From: Anaerolineaceae bacterium UBA1363 | Lineage (GTDB): Bacteria > Chloroflexota > Anaerolineae > Anaerolineales > Anaerolineaceae | Length of the DNA stretch: 64,000 nucleotides | Assembly: GCA_002306055.1 (NCBI GenBank) | Contig: DBRR01000021.1 | Span: 1 to 64,000 of the forward strand | Direction: 5' to 3' | In this document: piece after piece, positions 1 through 7,656 of the stretch | Layout: each line of letters opens with the position of its first letter | How positions within the stretch are numbered: position 1 is the stretch's first letter | Notes under the pieces: model-generated | The model's input: the letters and a program-made list of their open reading frames with translations, nothing else | Told to the model about the DNA's origin: nothing | The model's database searches: none | Program-made: the position numbers and the translations under genes

Positions 1-383
1 CAGGGTGGTCCTCAAAAATAATCCTATGATCCGAGATAGCCTTCGTGCTTGATGAAAGTGTAAACAATCACCCTAAACAACATGTAAACCATCATTGTCT
101 TGACATACCCCCCCCCACCGTACGTATGATTCTTGTTCCCGCGAAGCGTGGACACCGGCGAGATCTCAAGTTAGGGGCGGACCATTGGGTACCATCATCC
201 TGAGGGTTGTGTCTGTCTGGTCACGGTTGGAAGATATCCCCGGAGGGTAGATATCCCCGGAGGGTAATCCCGGGGGTGACGAACCTTGCCCTACCTCCGT
301 TCTCAAGAAACAAATTTCTAACCCTTGAACTTTAGACCATAAGCTAATAAAATAGGTTAATATCTACTTCTCGGAGGCATGCC
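1..383. other. Non-coding leader region with a short tandem repeat
   Basis: No convincing gene is seen here. The stretch has a run of nine C (108-116) and two exact tandem copies of a 17-bp unit (233-249 and 250-266, unit starting GATATCCCCGG). Its 3' end holds the promoter of the regulator gene that starts at 384. What lies before the window is unknown, so part of this could be the tail of another transcript. Confidence 0.5.
325..353 (+). promoter_or_regulatory. Sigma-70-type promoter of the arsR-type gene
   Basis: TTGAAC (325-330) and TAAAAT (348-353) are separated by 17 bp. A start site near 360 leaves a leader of about 24 nt that carries CGGAGGC before the ATG at 384. Position, spacing and hexamers all fit; the call is by motif only. 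Confidence 0.55.
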
Positions 384-1442
384 ATGTGTGCTGCTACGCG
401 TACCAGAATTCAATGGGATATCGGCACTGCTTATGACCTTTTTGTGAGCCTGCGGGCGCTCCACGACCCTGATACCTTTGGCGTCAGGGCATCCTGGGCT
501 GCCGGTGTGCGCTCGCGCCTGCCAGCCGAGCACCGCCAAACGCTCGACCTGGCCATCAAGCAGATCTCCCCGCCACTTTTTTTCGTTCACAGCTTGCCTG
601 CTCCCAAGAGCGCGGCGGTTGTGATTGACGCTCTCAAGGAGTTGCCCGCTTCGCGCGTGCTGGAAACACTTTCATTTCCCTTTCAGACCTCCGCCGTTTT
701 CAAGGAAACTCTGCTCAACACCCGCCCAGGGCACAAGTGGACCCCCGCTGAGCGGCAGATCTTACTGGAGAACGACCGCTCACCCGAGCAGCATACCCAG
801 TCCGCCTACCTCGAAGGGCTCTACCAGATCTGGTCGGATCGCGAGGCTTTTGGCAGCAAGCTTGTCAAAGCGCTTGAAGCCTATATCGACACCTTCTTTG
901 CCGAAGAGGAACAGCGCATCCTGCCGGTCCTCAAGCAGGGTTTGTCACACGCCCAGATGCGGGCGGGCAGCCAGCCCTTGCCTGTGTTGCTTGAAGAGCT
1001 GAGCAATGGCGTGCGCCTTGAAAAGATCGATTCTTATTCAAGAATTGTACTGGCACCCTCCTTTTGGGGCTCTCCTTATATGTTTCTCGAGAAACTGAGC
1101 CCGGATTCGCTGATGATCGTCTTTGGCGCACGGCCGGATTCGATGGCAGTCATTCCCGGTGATATCGTTCCGGATGCCCTGATCCGCAGCCTCAAAGCGC
1201 TCTCAGACTCAACCCGCTTGCGCATCCTGCGCTACCTGGCGCAGTCCCCCCGCACTGCCACAGAGCTTTCGCGCGCTCTGCGGCTGCGCCCACCCACAGT
1301 GCTGCATCACCTCAACCAGCTGCGCATGGCTGGCATGGTACAGATCCTCCTCAGCGAAGAAGGCGAACGCCAGTTCTCGCCGCGTTACGATGGCTTTGAG
1401 AACACCGTCGACCTGCTCAAGAATTTTGTCCAGGGGGGATGA
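384..1442 (+). CDS. ArsR-family winged-helix transcriptional regulator
   Basis: A 352-residue protein whose C-terminal 80-90 residues form an ArsR-type winged helix. The segment ALSDSTRLRILRYLAQ is followed by TELSRALRLRPPTVLHHLNQ as the recognition helix and a wing ending in a basic stretch. The first 250 or so residues are a separate, mostly helical ligand or dimerisation region that I cannot place in a named family. The start is set by CGGAGGC seven bases before the ATG. The gene overlaps the following MFS transporter by four bases (ATGA), so the two are translationally coupled. The regulator probably controls the transporter's expression in response to an unknown compound; that is inference from the pairing. 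Confidence 0.8.
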   Translation: MCAATRTRIQWDIGTAYDLFVSLRALHDPDTFGVRASWAAGVRSRLPAEHRQTLDLAIKQISPPLFFVHSLPAPKSAAVVIDALKELPASRVLETLSFPFQTSAVFKETLLNTRPGHKWTPAERQILLENDRSPEQHTQSAYLEGLYQIWSDREAFGSKLVKALEAYIDTFFAEEEQRILPVLKQGLSHAQMRAGSQPLPVLLEELSNGVRLEKIDSYSRIVLAPSFWGSPYMFLEKLSPDSLMIVFGARPDSMAVIPGDIVPDALIRSLKALSDSTRLRILRYLAQSPRTATELSRALRLRPPTVLHHLNQLRMAGMVQILLSEEGERQFSPRYDGFENTVDLLKNFVQGG

Positions 1443-2737
1443 GGTTGGAAGATATCGAATCTGAAGCCGAGCCTGAGGAACCCCGCTCGGTCTTGAGCAC
1501 CTACCTGAGCCGCGTGCGTGCCTTTACCGGCAACGCCAGGCTCTACCTGCTGAGCCTGCTGTTTTTTGGCATTGCCACGGGCATCAGCCAGTTGTTGTTC
1601 AACTTCTATGTGCTCAGCCTGGGCTACAACGAAGCCATGCTCGGCAACCTGGTAACCGCCCGCAGCCTCACGTCGCTGATCGCTGCGCTGCCAATGGGCT
1701 ATCTTACAGACCGCATCGGAGGCAAGAACGCCTTTCTCATCGGCTATCTGGGTTATGGTGTTTCGATGGCGCTGATGCTGCTTTTCCCATCTGTCCCGGT
1801 GTTTATCTCCATGAATGTGCTGCAGGGGGTTGCCCAAGCGCTCTCGGGCGTTGCTACCGGACCTTTTTTGATGGAAAACAGCGGCGCCAAAGAGCGGACC
1901 TATCTCTTCAGCTTGTCATCCGGGCTGCGCATGACGGCTACTTCCATTGGAGAATGGCTTGGCGGTTACCTGCCTGGCTGGGCGGCAAGTCTGATTGCTG
2001 TCAGCGCGGTCAGTTCACAGGCTTATGGCTGGTCGCTGTGGGTGATGGCGTTCCTCTCACTGGCATCAGCAGTGCCGGTAATATTAATGAAGGCCAATAT
2101 ACGGTCCCTCAGCCAGCGCTCAGCTTTTGCGCCGGTCAGCTTTATCCGCAAAAATCCAGGGCTTCTCGGAAAACTGATCCTGCCCAGCCTGGTGATTTCG
2201 ATCGGCGCGGGCATGATCATGCCTTTCATGAACGTATTTTTCCGTAATGTCCACAATCAGAGTGATGCAGCGATCGGCGTGATTTTCGCCTGGGGCAGCC
2301 TGGCAATGGGCATTGGTTTAGTGGTTGCGCCAGCCCTGGCGGAGCGGTTTGGTAAAATCCAGGTGGTGACAGCCACCCAGGCACTCTCGATCCCCTTCCT
2401 GGCGCTGCTGGGGTTTGCGCCTTGGTTTGAGGTGAGCGTGGTGGCGTATTACATTCGGCTGACGCTGATGAACATGAGCGGTCCGATATACTCCACCTTT
2501 ACCATGGAACAGGTGGATCCCGAATCGCGCGGGATGATCGCGAGCCTTTCAAGCATGGCGAGCAATTTTGGCTGGGCTTTCAGCCCGACCATTAGCGGCT
2601 TGCTGCAGGTGCGCTCGGGCTTTCAGTGGCCTTTTACCATCACGATAATCACTTATGTGATCGCTATTGGCATGTATTACGCCTGGTTTCTCGCCAAAGG
2701 CAAGGGCAAACAGTCTGTGGAGATACCGACGGATTGA
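1439..2737 (+). CDS. Major facilitator superfamily transporter
   Basis: A 432-residue integral membrane protein with about twelve hydrophobic helices. It carries the MFS motif-A-like loop between helices 2 and 3 (GYLTDRIGGKNAFLIGY, about residues 90-106). A cytoplasmic N-terminal stretch of some 35 residues rich in acidic residues precedes the first helix. It overlaps the upstream ArsR-type regulator by four bases and is almost certainly co-transcribed with it. The substrate cannot be read from the sequence; regulator plus MFS pairs often act in drug or metabolite efflux. Family assignment is firm, function is not. Confidence 0.85.
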   Translation: MRLEDIESEAEPEEPRSVLSTYLSRVRAFTGNARLYLLSLLFFGIATGISQLLFNFYVLSLGYNEAMLGNLVTARSLTSLIAALPMGYLTDRIGGKNAFLIGYLGYGVSMALMLLFPSVPVFISMNVLQGVAQALSGVATGPFLMENSGAKERTYLFSLSSGLRMTATSIGEWLGGYLPGWAASLIAVSAVSSQAYGWSLWVMAFLSLASAVPVILMKANIRSLSQRSAFAPVSFIRKNPGLLGKLILPSLVISIGAGMIMPFMNVFFRNVHNQSDAAIGVIFAWGSLAMGIGLVVAPALAERFGKIQVVTATQALSIPFLALLGFAPWFEVSVVAYYIRLTLMNMSGPIYSTFTMEQVDPESRGMIASLSSMASNFGWAFSPTISGLLQVRSGFQWPFTITIITYVIAIGMYYAWFLAKGKGKQSVEIPTD

Positions 2738-2760
2738 GGTTGGGGCGGTTTTGCGGACTT

Positions 2761-2789
2761 TGCGATAACCCAACATGCGATAACCCAAC
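2761..2789 (+). repeat. Direct repeat of a 14-bp unit upstream of tRNA-Pro
   Basis: TGCGATAACCCAAC occurs at 2761-2774 and again at 2776-2789, one base apart, immediately upstream of the tRNA promoter. It may be a regulatory site or a simple duplication. Confidence 0.6.
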
Positions 2790-2794
2790 TGAAC

Positions 2795-2824
2795 TTGACG
2801 CAAATCGACAAATCAGGATATACT
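2795..2824 (+). promoter_or_regulatory. Promoter of the tRNA-Pro gene
   Basis: TTGACG (2795-2800) and TATACT (2819-2824) are spaced by 18 bp. Transcription would begin about four bases before the tRNA at 2835, as is usual for a monocistronic bacterial tRNA. Confidence 0.6.
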
Positions 2825-2834
2825 TCAACCTCGC

Positions 2835-2908
2835 CGGGGTGTAGCGCAGTCGGCTAGCGCGCTGCGTTTGGGACGCAGAGGTCGACGGTTCGAGTCCGCC
2901 CACCCCGA
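2835..2908 (+). tRNA. tRNA-Pro (anticodon TGG)
   Basis: A full cloverleaf can be drawn. The acceptor stem is CGGGGTG (2835-2841) with CACCCCG (2901-2907) and discriminator A at 2908. The anticodon stem CTGCG/CGCAG (2862-2866, 2874-2878) encloses loop TTTGGGA with anticodon TGG at 2869-2871. The T arm has the GGTTCGAGTCC signature. The 3' CCA is not encoded in full. TGG decodes proline CCN codons. Confidence 0.97.
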
Positions 2909-2942
2909 CCTTTTGCTTTAGGCTCTGGAAAGCGACCGACCC

Positions 2943-3677
2943 TTGAGTACGCCCTTCCTCTCCATCATTATCCCTGCCCATAACGAAGCTGAGCGTTTGC
3001 CCTCCTCCCTGGAGGCAGTGAAACGTTTCATCTCCTCCTTGCCCTTTGAAACCGAAGTGATCGTGGTCGAAAACAACAGCAGCGATGCCACCGCGGAAAT
3101 CGTGCGGAAGTGGATGAAAACCATGCCCCAACTCCGCCTCATCAGCCTGGCACAGCCCGGCAAGGGCAACGCCATTCGCACCGGTATGCTGGCTGCTCAA
3201 GGAGATTATCGTTTCATGGCGGATGCGGACTTTTCGATGCCGGTTGCGGAGATCAGAAAATTCTTATCCGATGGCAAGCCCCTGGCGCCTGTGGCCATTG
3301 CCTCACGCGAAGCGCCTGGATCCAAGCGCATTGGGGAACCCTTCTACCGCCATCTCATCGGACGGGTCTATAACTTCCTGGTACGCATGCTGGTCCTTCC
3401 TGACCTTCAGGACACACAATGCGGCTTCAAATGCTTTAGTGCTGAAGCAGCCCAAGCCATCTTCCCGCTGCAAAGGCTGGAAGGCTGGAGTTTTGACGTC
3501 GAAGTCCTCACCATCGCGCGCCAGTTAGGCTTCGAGATTACGGAAATCCCAATAACCTGGCATTACCAACCCGGTTCGCGGATGCATCTGCTCGGGGATA
3601 GCCTGCAGATGGCAAAAGACCTGTTCACCATCCGGCAATATAAGAAAAAGGGCTTATACAATGCCCCCAAAGTTTGA
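2943..3677 (+). CDS. Family 2 glycosyltransferase, dolichyl/polyprenyl-phosphate type
   Basis: A 244-residue GT-A enzyme with no membrane helices. Features in order: LSIIIPAHNEAERLP at the N-terminus, a nucleotide-binding VVENNSSDATAE segment (about residue 45), and a MADADFSMP motif (about residue 95) as the metal-binding DXD. Later come DTQCGFKCFSAEA and a C-terminal FDVEVLTIARQLG. This order is typical of dolichyl-phosphate glucosyl/mannosyltransferase-like enzymes, which load a sugar onto a lipid phosphate at the cytoplasmic face. The start is TTG, with GGAAAG about 12 bases upstream and no better in-frame alternative. Its end overlaps rnhB by 17 bases. The sugar and lipid acceptor are not known. 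Confidence 0.8.
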   Translation: MSTPFLSIIIPAHNEAERLPSSLEAVKRFISSLPFETEVIVVENNSSDATAEIVRKWMKTMPQLRLISLAQPGKGNAIRTGMLAAQGDYRFMADADFSMPVAEIRKFLSDGKPLAPVAIASREAPGSKRIGEPFYRHLIGRVYNFLVRMLVLPDLQDTQCGFKCFSAEAAQAIFPLQRLEGWSFDVEVLTIARQLGFEITEIPITWHYQPGSRMHLLGDSLQMAKDLFTIRQYKKKGLYNAPKV

Positions 3678-4326
3678 CCCCAGCCTGATCCCGCCTTTCC
3701 CAACGCTTGCATACGAAAAAAACATCGCTTTAAATGGCTGCACGCTGATCGCCGGGCTTGATGAAGCCGGGCGCGGCGCATTGGCGGGACCACTTTGCGC
3801 GGCGGCGGTCATTCTCCCCGTAGAAAGAGAAGGGCTCTTGGAAGCCCTGTTGGGCGTGCGTGACTCGAAGCAGATGAGCGCCATCGAGCGGGAACTCGGG
3901 GCTGAAAAGATCAGGAAAACGGCGCTGGATTGGTCAGTTGCCTGGGTTGAAGCACCAGAAATTGACGCGTTCGGCATGGCCAAAGCCGGGCGGCTGGTCT
4001 TTGAACGTGCCATCGCGGGGCTAAAAACCAAGCCCGGGCACCTCCTTTTGGATTACTTCAAGCTGCCTGCAATCAAGTTGCCTCAAACTTCACTGGTCAA
4101 GGGGGATCAACGTTCACTTTCGATCGCCTGTGCCTCCGTGCTGGCAAAGACGTCCCGGGATGCCTTTATGCTTTCACTGGCAAAAGAAGAGGACCGCTAT
4201 GGATTTGAGCAGAATAAAGGCTATGGCACTGAGGAGCATGTGAAGGCGATAGAAAGGTATGGGCTCAGCCCGCATCACCGCAGGAGTTTTTGCGAGCACC
4301 TGCTGCAGGGCAGGCTGTTCGACTGA
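3661..4326 (+). CDS. rnhB: Ribonuclease HII
   Basis: A 221-residue enzyme that cuts the RNA strand of RNA-DNA hybrids and removes ribonucleotides misincorporated in DNA. The hallmark LIAGLDEAGRGALAGP (about residues 31-46) supplies the catalytic Asp-Glu pair. A further conserved Asp lies in VRDSKQMS and another in LLLDYFKLP. The C-terminal YGFEQNKGYGTEEHVKAIERYG box is also diagnostic, as is HHRRSFCE. Length is normal for the family. The start overlaps the preceding glycosyltransferase by 17 bases, indicating co-transcription. Confidence 0.95.
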   Translation: MPPKFDPSLIPPFPTLAYEKNIALNGCTLIAGLDEAGRGALAGPLCAAAVILPVEREGLLEALLGVRDSKQMSAIERELGAEKIRKTALDWSVAWVEAPEIDAFGMAKAGRLVFERAIAGLKTKPGHLLLDYFKLPAIKLPQTSLVKGDQRSLSIACASVLAKTSRDAFMLSLAKEEDRYGFEQNKGYGTEEHVKAIERYGLSPHHRRSFCEHLLQGRLFD

Positions 4327-4409
4327 GAGAACCAAACTGTGTTTATAGGTTCCAATCGAACAAGTCTCACTCATGATAAAATCAACATATCAGCCCCAAG
4401 GAGCTTAAT

Positions 4410-4661
4410 ATGACAAACCACGTTGCCCCTAATTATTCCCGCGAAGAACAGATCCGAGGCTTGATTGAGCAAATCAGCGCCTACATCGAGCAATTTCATC
4501 ATGGTTCGGTGGAGTTGATCAGTGTTGAGGGCAATACCATCAAAGTCCGCCTTGGCGGTGCCTGCTCGGAGTGCGAGCTTTCCACCCAGACCCTGCAGGG
4601 TTGGGTCGCCGGCACTCTCCGCCAATTCTTTCCTGATGTAAACGTCATCGCAGCGGAATAG
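4410..4661 (+). CDS. NifU C-terminal-domain (Nfu-type) Fe-S scaffold protein
   Basis: An 83-residue protein corresponding to the Nfu domain alone. The motif GGACSECELSTQTLQGW contains the CxxC pair (CSEC, about residues 51-54) that bridges a [4Fe-4S] cluster between two subunits, for transfer to apo-proteins. Start ATG has AAGGAG seven to eight bases upstream. It stands alone between convergent genes and is followed by a hairpin terminator. A client in this window could be the family-4 uracil-DNA glycosylase or IorA, but that is only plausible by cofactor. Confidence 0.88.
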   Translation: MTNHVAPNYSREEQIRGLIEQISAYIEQFHHGSVELISVEGNTIKVRLGGACSECELSTQTLQGWVAGTLRQFFPDVNVIAAE

Positions 4662-4680
4662 TCAACGGATCAATGACTTC

Positions 4681-4704
4681 AACTCCCAAATACGGAGTTT
4701 TATT
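4681..4704 (+). terminator. Probable rho-independent terminator after the Nfu gene
   Basis: AACTCC (4681-4686) pairs with GGAGTT (4694-4699) around a seven-base loop and is followed by TTTATT. It lies between the convergent Nfu and chelatase genes. Confidence 0.55.
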
Positions 4705-4728
4705 AAAACCCTGCTTTCAGAGTAGATT

Positions 4729-5739
4729 TCAGCCCAACTCCCTGTAGGTGGGCGCGGTTGGGGCAAAGATTTCGCGCTGAACGGTCTCCAGCAGCGTCTC
4801 GCCTTTCAGGTCTTCCACCGTATAACAGACCGCATCCATCTTATCTGCCAGGTCCTGCGCCAGACCGCTATCGAACACCTTCTGTTCCATGTTGATCACC
4901 ACGCTGTGGATCTTCTCGTTGGCAAACATGCCGGCAAGTTCCGCAATCTCTTCTGCTACAGGCCGTCCGGGAGTGAGCGGCACATTCCCCGCTCCATCCG
5001 TCAAAACGATCAGCAGCGGTTGCACATCCGGGTGCAGGATCTTTTCGCGTTTGATGACCTCATAGGCCATCTGCAATCCGGCTGAAAGAGGTGTCTTTCC
5101 GCCAACCGGAATGTTTTCGAGAGCGCGCTGCGCCAACAGGACTGAGTTGGTCGGCGCCAGCACCAACGTGGCGCGGTCTTTCTGGAACACCACCAATCCC
5201 ACCCGATCCCGCCGTTGATAAGCGTCCGTGATCAGGGATAAAATCGCCCCCTTGGTAGCCTGCATGCGCTCCGCGACTGCCATCGACCAGGAACCGTCCA
5301 CCAGAAACAGAATCAAATTTGCGGTCTTCTTGACCCGCACTTTCTTCTGTAAATCCGCTGACCGCACCGCAAAAGCCACATCGCGTTCGGCGCGCAGGCT
5401 TTCACGCTGGTTCTGAAAAGGCGCCGCTGCCCTGATGGTGGCATCAAATGCCACATCAGAGGTATCATCCGGCGCTGATTGCGCCTGAATATAGCGCCCT
5501 CGTTTGGTTTTTGATCGGGTTTGGGATCGTCTGCCGCCCTGCTTGCGGACCATTTCATCCAGGGGGGTATCCAGTTGGCGCGGTTCAAACGTCTCGCCGG
5601 GTTTCACCACCTTGCCGCCATCCCACCATTGGGCGTTTATTTCAGTGAAGATCTGCTGCTGTCCCTCCCCTACGACAGGGATCTCATCATTCGCATCATC
5701 GTCTACGGAGTCAGGTTTCGGGGTTCCGTCATTTTTTTT
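4729..5739 (-). CDS. VWA half of a ChlI/ChlD-type metal chelatase subunit (-1 frame)
   Basis: This open frame carries an acidic/polar linker and then a von Willebrand A domain with MIDAS residues (FLVDGSWSM, TPLSAGL, VLTDGAGN). It has no good start of its own: a GTG at 5610 lies inside the linker, with only a weak purine stretch before it. The open frame runs back to the run of ten A residues where the AAA+ half ends. A -1 shift on that run joins the two halves into one protein of about 701 residues. That is the length and domain order of single-chain cobaltochelatase/ChlD-like proteins (AAA+, linker, VWA). The VWA/MIDAS part normally bridges the AAA+ motor to the porphyrin-binding subunit. 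Either the frameshift is used by the cell or the run is miscounted. Confidence 0.8.
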   Translation of the reverse strand, partial: KKNDGTPKPDSVDDDANDEIPVVGEGQQQIFTEINAQWWDGGKVVKPGETFEPRQLDTPLDEMVRKQGGRRSQTRSKTKRGRYIQAQSAPDDTSDVAFDATIRAAAPFQNQRESLRAERDVAFAVRSADLQKKVRVKKTANLILFLVDGSWSMAVAERMQATKGAILSLITDAYQRRDRVGLVVFQKDRATLVLAPTNSVLLAQRALENIPVGGKTPLSAGLQMAYEVIKREKILHPDVQPLLIVLTDGAGNVPLTPGRPVAEEIAELAGMFANEKIHSVVINMEQKVFDSGLAQDLADKMDAVCYTVEDLKGETLLETVQREIFAPTAPTYRELG

Positions 5740-6833
5740 TTAGATTCTTCTGTCGATTCGGTCTTTTGTTGATCTTCATCAGCGACGATCGTGGTTTGCA
5801 TTTTCAGATCAGCCAGCTTCGACTCAAGCGCCTGCAATCCAACGCTGCTCTTGCGGAAAGGTCCGGCCTTCACCCTGTGGGGCAGTGCCAGCTCAGCAGC
5901 CAGGGCAATATCCCGCGGCGTTATGCGCGTGCGCCCTTCAAAGGCAGCCTGTGCACGGGCGGCTTTGAGGATCACCAGGTCCGAACGGTGTCCGTCAACT
6001 TCCATCTCGGTGGTCAAGTCGGCAATGATCAAGAGATCGCGCTGGGTGTAGCGCACCTCATCCACCAATTCGCGTGCCATCTCAATTTGCTGCGAGAGTT
6101 CCAGCTCCTTTGGGAGCCAAACCTGGCGAAATTCTTCGGGGTCAGCTTCAAAAGCGATGTTGCGACGCATGATCTCCACACGTTGGGCTTTATCCAGGAT
6201 GCCGCGAATCTCAACCGAAAAAGCAAAGCGATCGAGAAGCTGTGGGCGCAGGTCGCCCTCCTCGGGATTCATCGTACCAACAAGAATAAACCGTGCCGGG
6301 TGGCTGAAGGAGATGCCTTCCCGTTCCACGATATTCACACCCATCGCAGCCGAGTCGAGCAGGATATCCACCACGTGGTCATCCAGCAGATTGACTTCGT
6401 CGATGTAGAGCAGCCCGCGGTTCGCAGCCGCCAGCACACCTGGCTCAAAATGGCGCTCGCCCTTCTGAATCGCGCGCTCGATGTCGAGCGTGCCCACCAC
6501 GCGGTCTTCTGTGGCGGAAACTGGCAGGTTGATAAAAGGCGTTTCACGGATTTCAGTTGGGAGTGGATCTTCCCCCGCCACAAAGCGCTCACGACATTCC
6601 GTGCACCAGGTGGTGGGCTTTGCTGGGTCACAGCCAAAGCGACAGTCGCTAACCACTTGAATGGGCGGCAATAAAGCCGCCAAAGCGCGCGCAGCAGTAG
6701 ACTTGGCGGTGCCGCGTTCGCCGCGAATGAGCACGCCTCCAATACGGGGATCGACTGCGTTAAGGATCAGCGAGCGGAGCATGCGCTCCTGGCCGACTAT
6801 TGCGGTGAAGGGAAAGATAACTCGATCGTTCAT
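5703..6833 (-). CDS. AAA+ half of a ChlI/ChlD-type metal chelatase subunit
   Basis: The zero-frame product is 376 residues, close to a stand-alone ChlI/BchI. It has Walker A GERGTAKSTAARALAAL (about residues 38-54), a ChlI-type insert with four cysteines (CRFGC, CTEC), Walker B LLYIDEVNLLDDHV, sensor-1 VGTMNPEEG and an arginine-finger region LRPQLLDRF. It ends nine codons after the A10 run at 5732-5741, just past a natural inter-domain linker. I chose ATG at 6833 because AGGAG lies six bases before it; a TTG five codons upstream is less likely. The enzyme family drives ATP-dependent insertion of Mg2+ or Co2+ into tetrapyrroles. No other tetrapyrrole gene is in the window, so the metal is undecided. 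Confidence 0.88.
   Translation of the reverse strand: MNDRVIFPFTAIVGQERMLRSLILNAVDPRIGGVLIRGERGTAKSTAARALAALLPPIQVVSDCRFGCDPAKPTTWCTECRERFVAGEDPLPTEIRETPFINLPVSATEDRVVGTLDIERAIQKGERHFEPGVLAAANRGLLYIDEVNLLDDHVVDILLDSAAMGVNIVEREGISFSHPARFILVGTMNPEEGDLRPQLLDRFAFSVEIRGILDKAQRVEIMRRNIAFEADPEEFRQVWLPKELELSQQIEMARELVDEVRYTQRDLLIIADLTTEMEVDGHRSDLVILKAARAQAAFEGRTRITPRDIALAAELALPHRVKAGPFRKSSVGLQALESKLADLKMQTTIVADEDQQKTESTEESKKKMTEPRNLTP
5732..5741 (-). other. A10 homopolymer slippery site, candidate -1 frameshift
   Basis: The coding (minus) strand has GAATCT, then ten A, then TGACGG. In frame 0 translation continues into ATG ACG GAA and stops nine codons later (TAG at 5703-5705). One extra A, or a -1 slip of ribosome or polymerase, changes the codons to AAA AAA AAT GAC GGA and opens the 333-codon VWA frame. 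No strong Shine-Dalgarno-like stimulator is obvious just upstream. Confidence 0.7.
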
Positions 6834-7043
6834 GTACATCTCCTGCAAGAGTCGATTATAGCACGCCAGGCCTCCAAACGCGTTGGTTGTGACTGATCCG
6901 TCTGAAACGGTTTTTTCCTGGTCTCAAAAGCCGCTATAAGGACCAAAAAGAAACAAATGGCTCCTTTCCCTCCTTTTTGAGAGTTCCTGATAGTTTCTAT
7001 TGACTAAACTGAAGCCCAAAAGAACAACTTAAGGAGATTTATT

Positions 7044-7445
7044 ATGGAAGTTCCACGCCACTGGCGATTGAAAAAACAGAGATACGCACTGCAGGGTGAA
7101 GTCTGCCCGCACTGTGATGCCAAGATTTTCCCACCCCGCGATGTCTGCCCTGAATGTGGCGGCGAAGCCAAAACACCCTTCACCTTCAGCGGTCAGGGTG
7201 AGGTGTATTCCTTCACAAGCTACAGCAATGCTCCCGCTGGCTTTGAAGAGCAAGCTCCCTACACCATTGCCATGGTCAAGCTGAATGAAGGTCCGGTTGT
7301 GACAGCTCAACTGACCGATCTCGGCGCCGAGCCGGTGCGCATCGGCATGCCGGTGGAGATGGTCACGCGCAAGATCCGCAACGACGGCTCCGAACGCGGC
7401 ATGATCGTCTATGGCTATAAGTTCAGGCCGGTAATGCAGGGTTAG
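7044..7445 (+). CDS. DUF35-type zinc-ribbon/OB-fold protein
   Basis: A 133-residue soluble protein with an N-terminal rubredoxin-like zinc ribbon (CPHCDAKIFPPRDVCPECGG, about residues 21-40) followed by an OB-fold beta-barrel (GQGEVYSFTSYSNAPAGF onwards). This is the DUF35 architecture. In this family the partners are usually thiolases or HMG-CoA synthases, with the OB-fold thought to bind the CoA moiety. No thiolase lies beside it here, so its partner is elsewhere or different. Start ATG at 7044 has AAGGAG at ideal distance. A strong terminator follows the stop. It is transcribed divergently from the chelatase gene. Confidence 0.85.
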   Translation: MEVPRHWRLKKQRYALQGEVCPHCDAKIFPPRDVCPECGGEAKTPFTFSGQGEVYSFTSYSNAPAGFEEQAPYTIAMVKLNEGPVVTAQLTDLGAEPVRIGMPVEMVTRKIRNDGSERGMIVYGYKFRPVMQG

Positions 7446-7456
7446 AACCCGCTTTG

Positions 7457-7494
7457 ATGTAAATACAAACCGCCTTCCAGAAATGGAGGGCGGT
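7457..7494 (+). repeat. 38-bp direct repeat, copy 1 (contains terminator stem)
   Basis: This segment matches 9020-9057 at 35 of 38 positions by eye, in the same orientation. It includes the hairpin arms of the terminator after the DUF35 gene. The 1.5 kb between the copies holds one AT-rich gene. Confidence 0.85.
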
Positions 7495-7501
7495 TTTTTT
7501 A
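7468..7501 (+). terminator. Rho-independent terminator of the DUF35 gene
   Basis: An 11-bp stem (7468-7478 with 7485-7495, one G-T pair) closes a six-base loop, AGAAAT. The descending arm runs into a T tract (7494-7500), which is a textbook intrinsic terminator. Confidence 0.9.
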
Positions 7502-7656
7502 TGCTGCCAGTTTTTTTGGATAGTATAATAAAAGCGGTCAGGGGCAATGTGAAAAATCCTCTAATTAGAACCTCCCCCCGACCACGCAAATAACGCAGCC
7601 CTTGAGCGGATAAAATCCTTATAAATCGCTGATCATTTCTTATTTATGGAGAACCA

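Noticed and set aside
1385..1837. Long minus-strand frame opposite the regulator/MFS junction
   Set aside because: It is antisense to two well-supported genes, has no ribosome site and a composition typical of shadow frames in GC-rich DNA.
5140..5610. Independent start of the VWA protein at GTG 5610
   Set aside because: The linker upstream of 5610 is open and polar/acidic, as expected for the inter-domain linker, back to the A10 run, and the GTG has only a weak ribosome site; a fused product is more likely.
5766..6674. 302-codon plus-strand frame opposite the chelatase AAA+ gene
   Set aside because: It runs antisense to clear Walker and sensor motifs and has no protein-family features.
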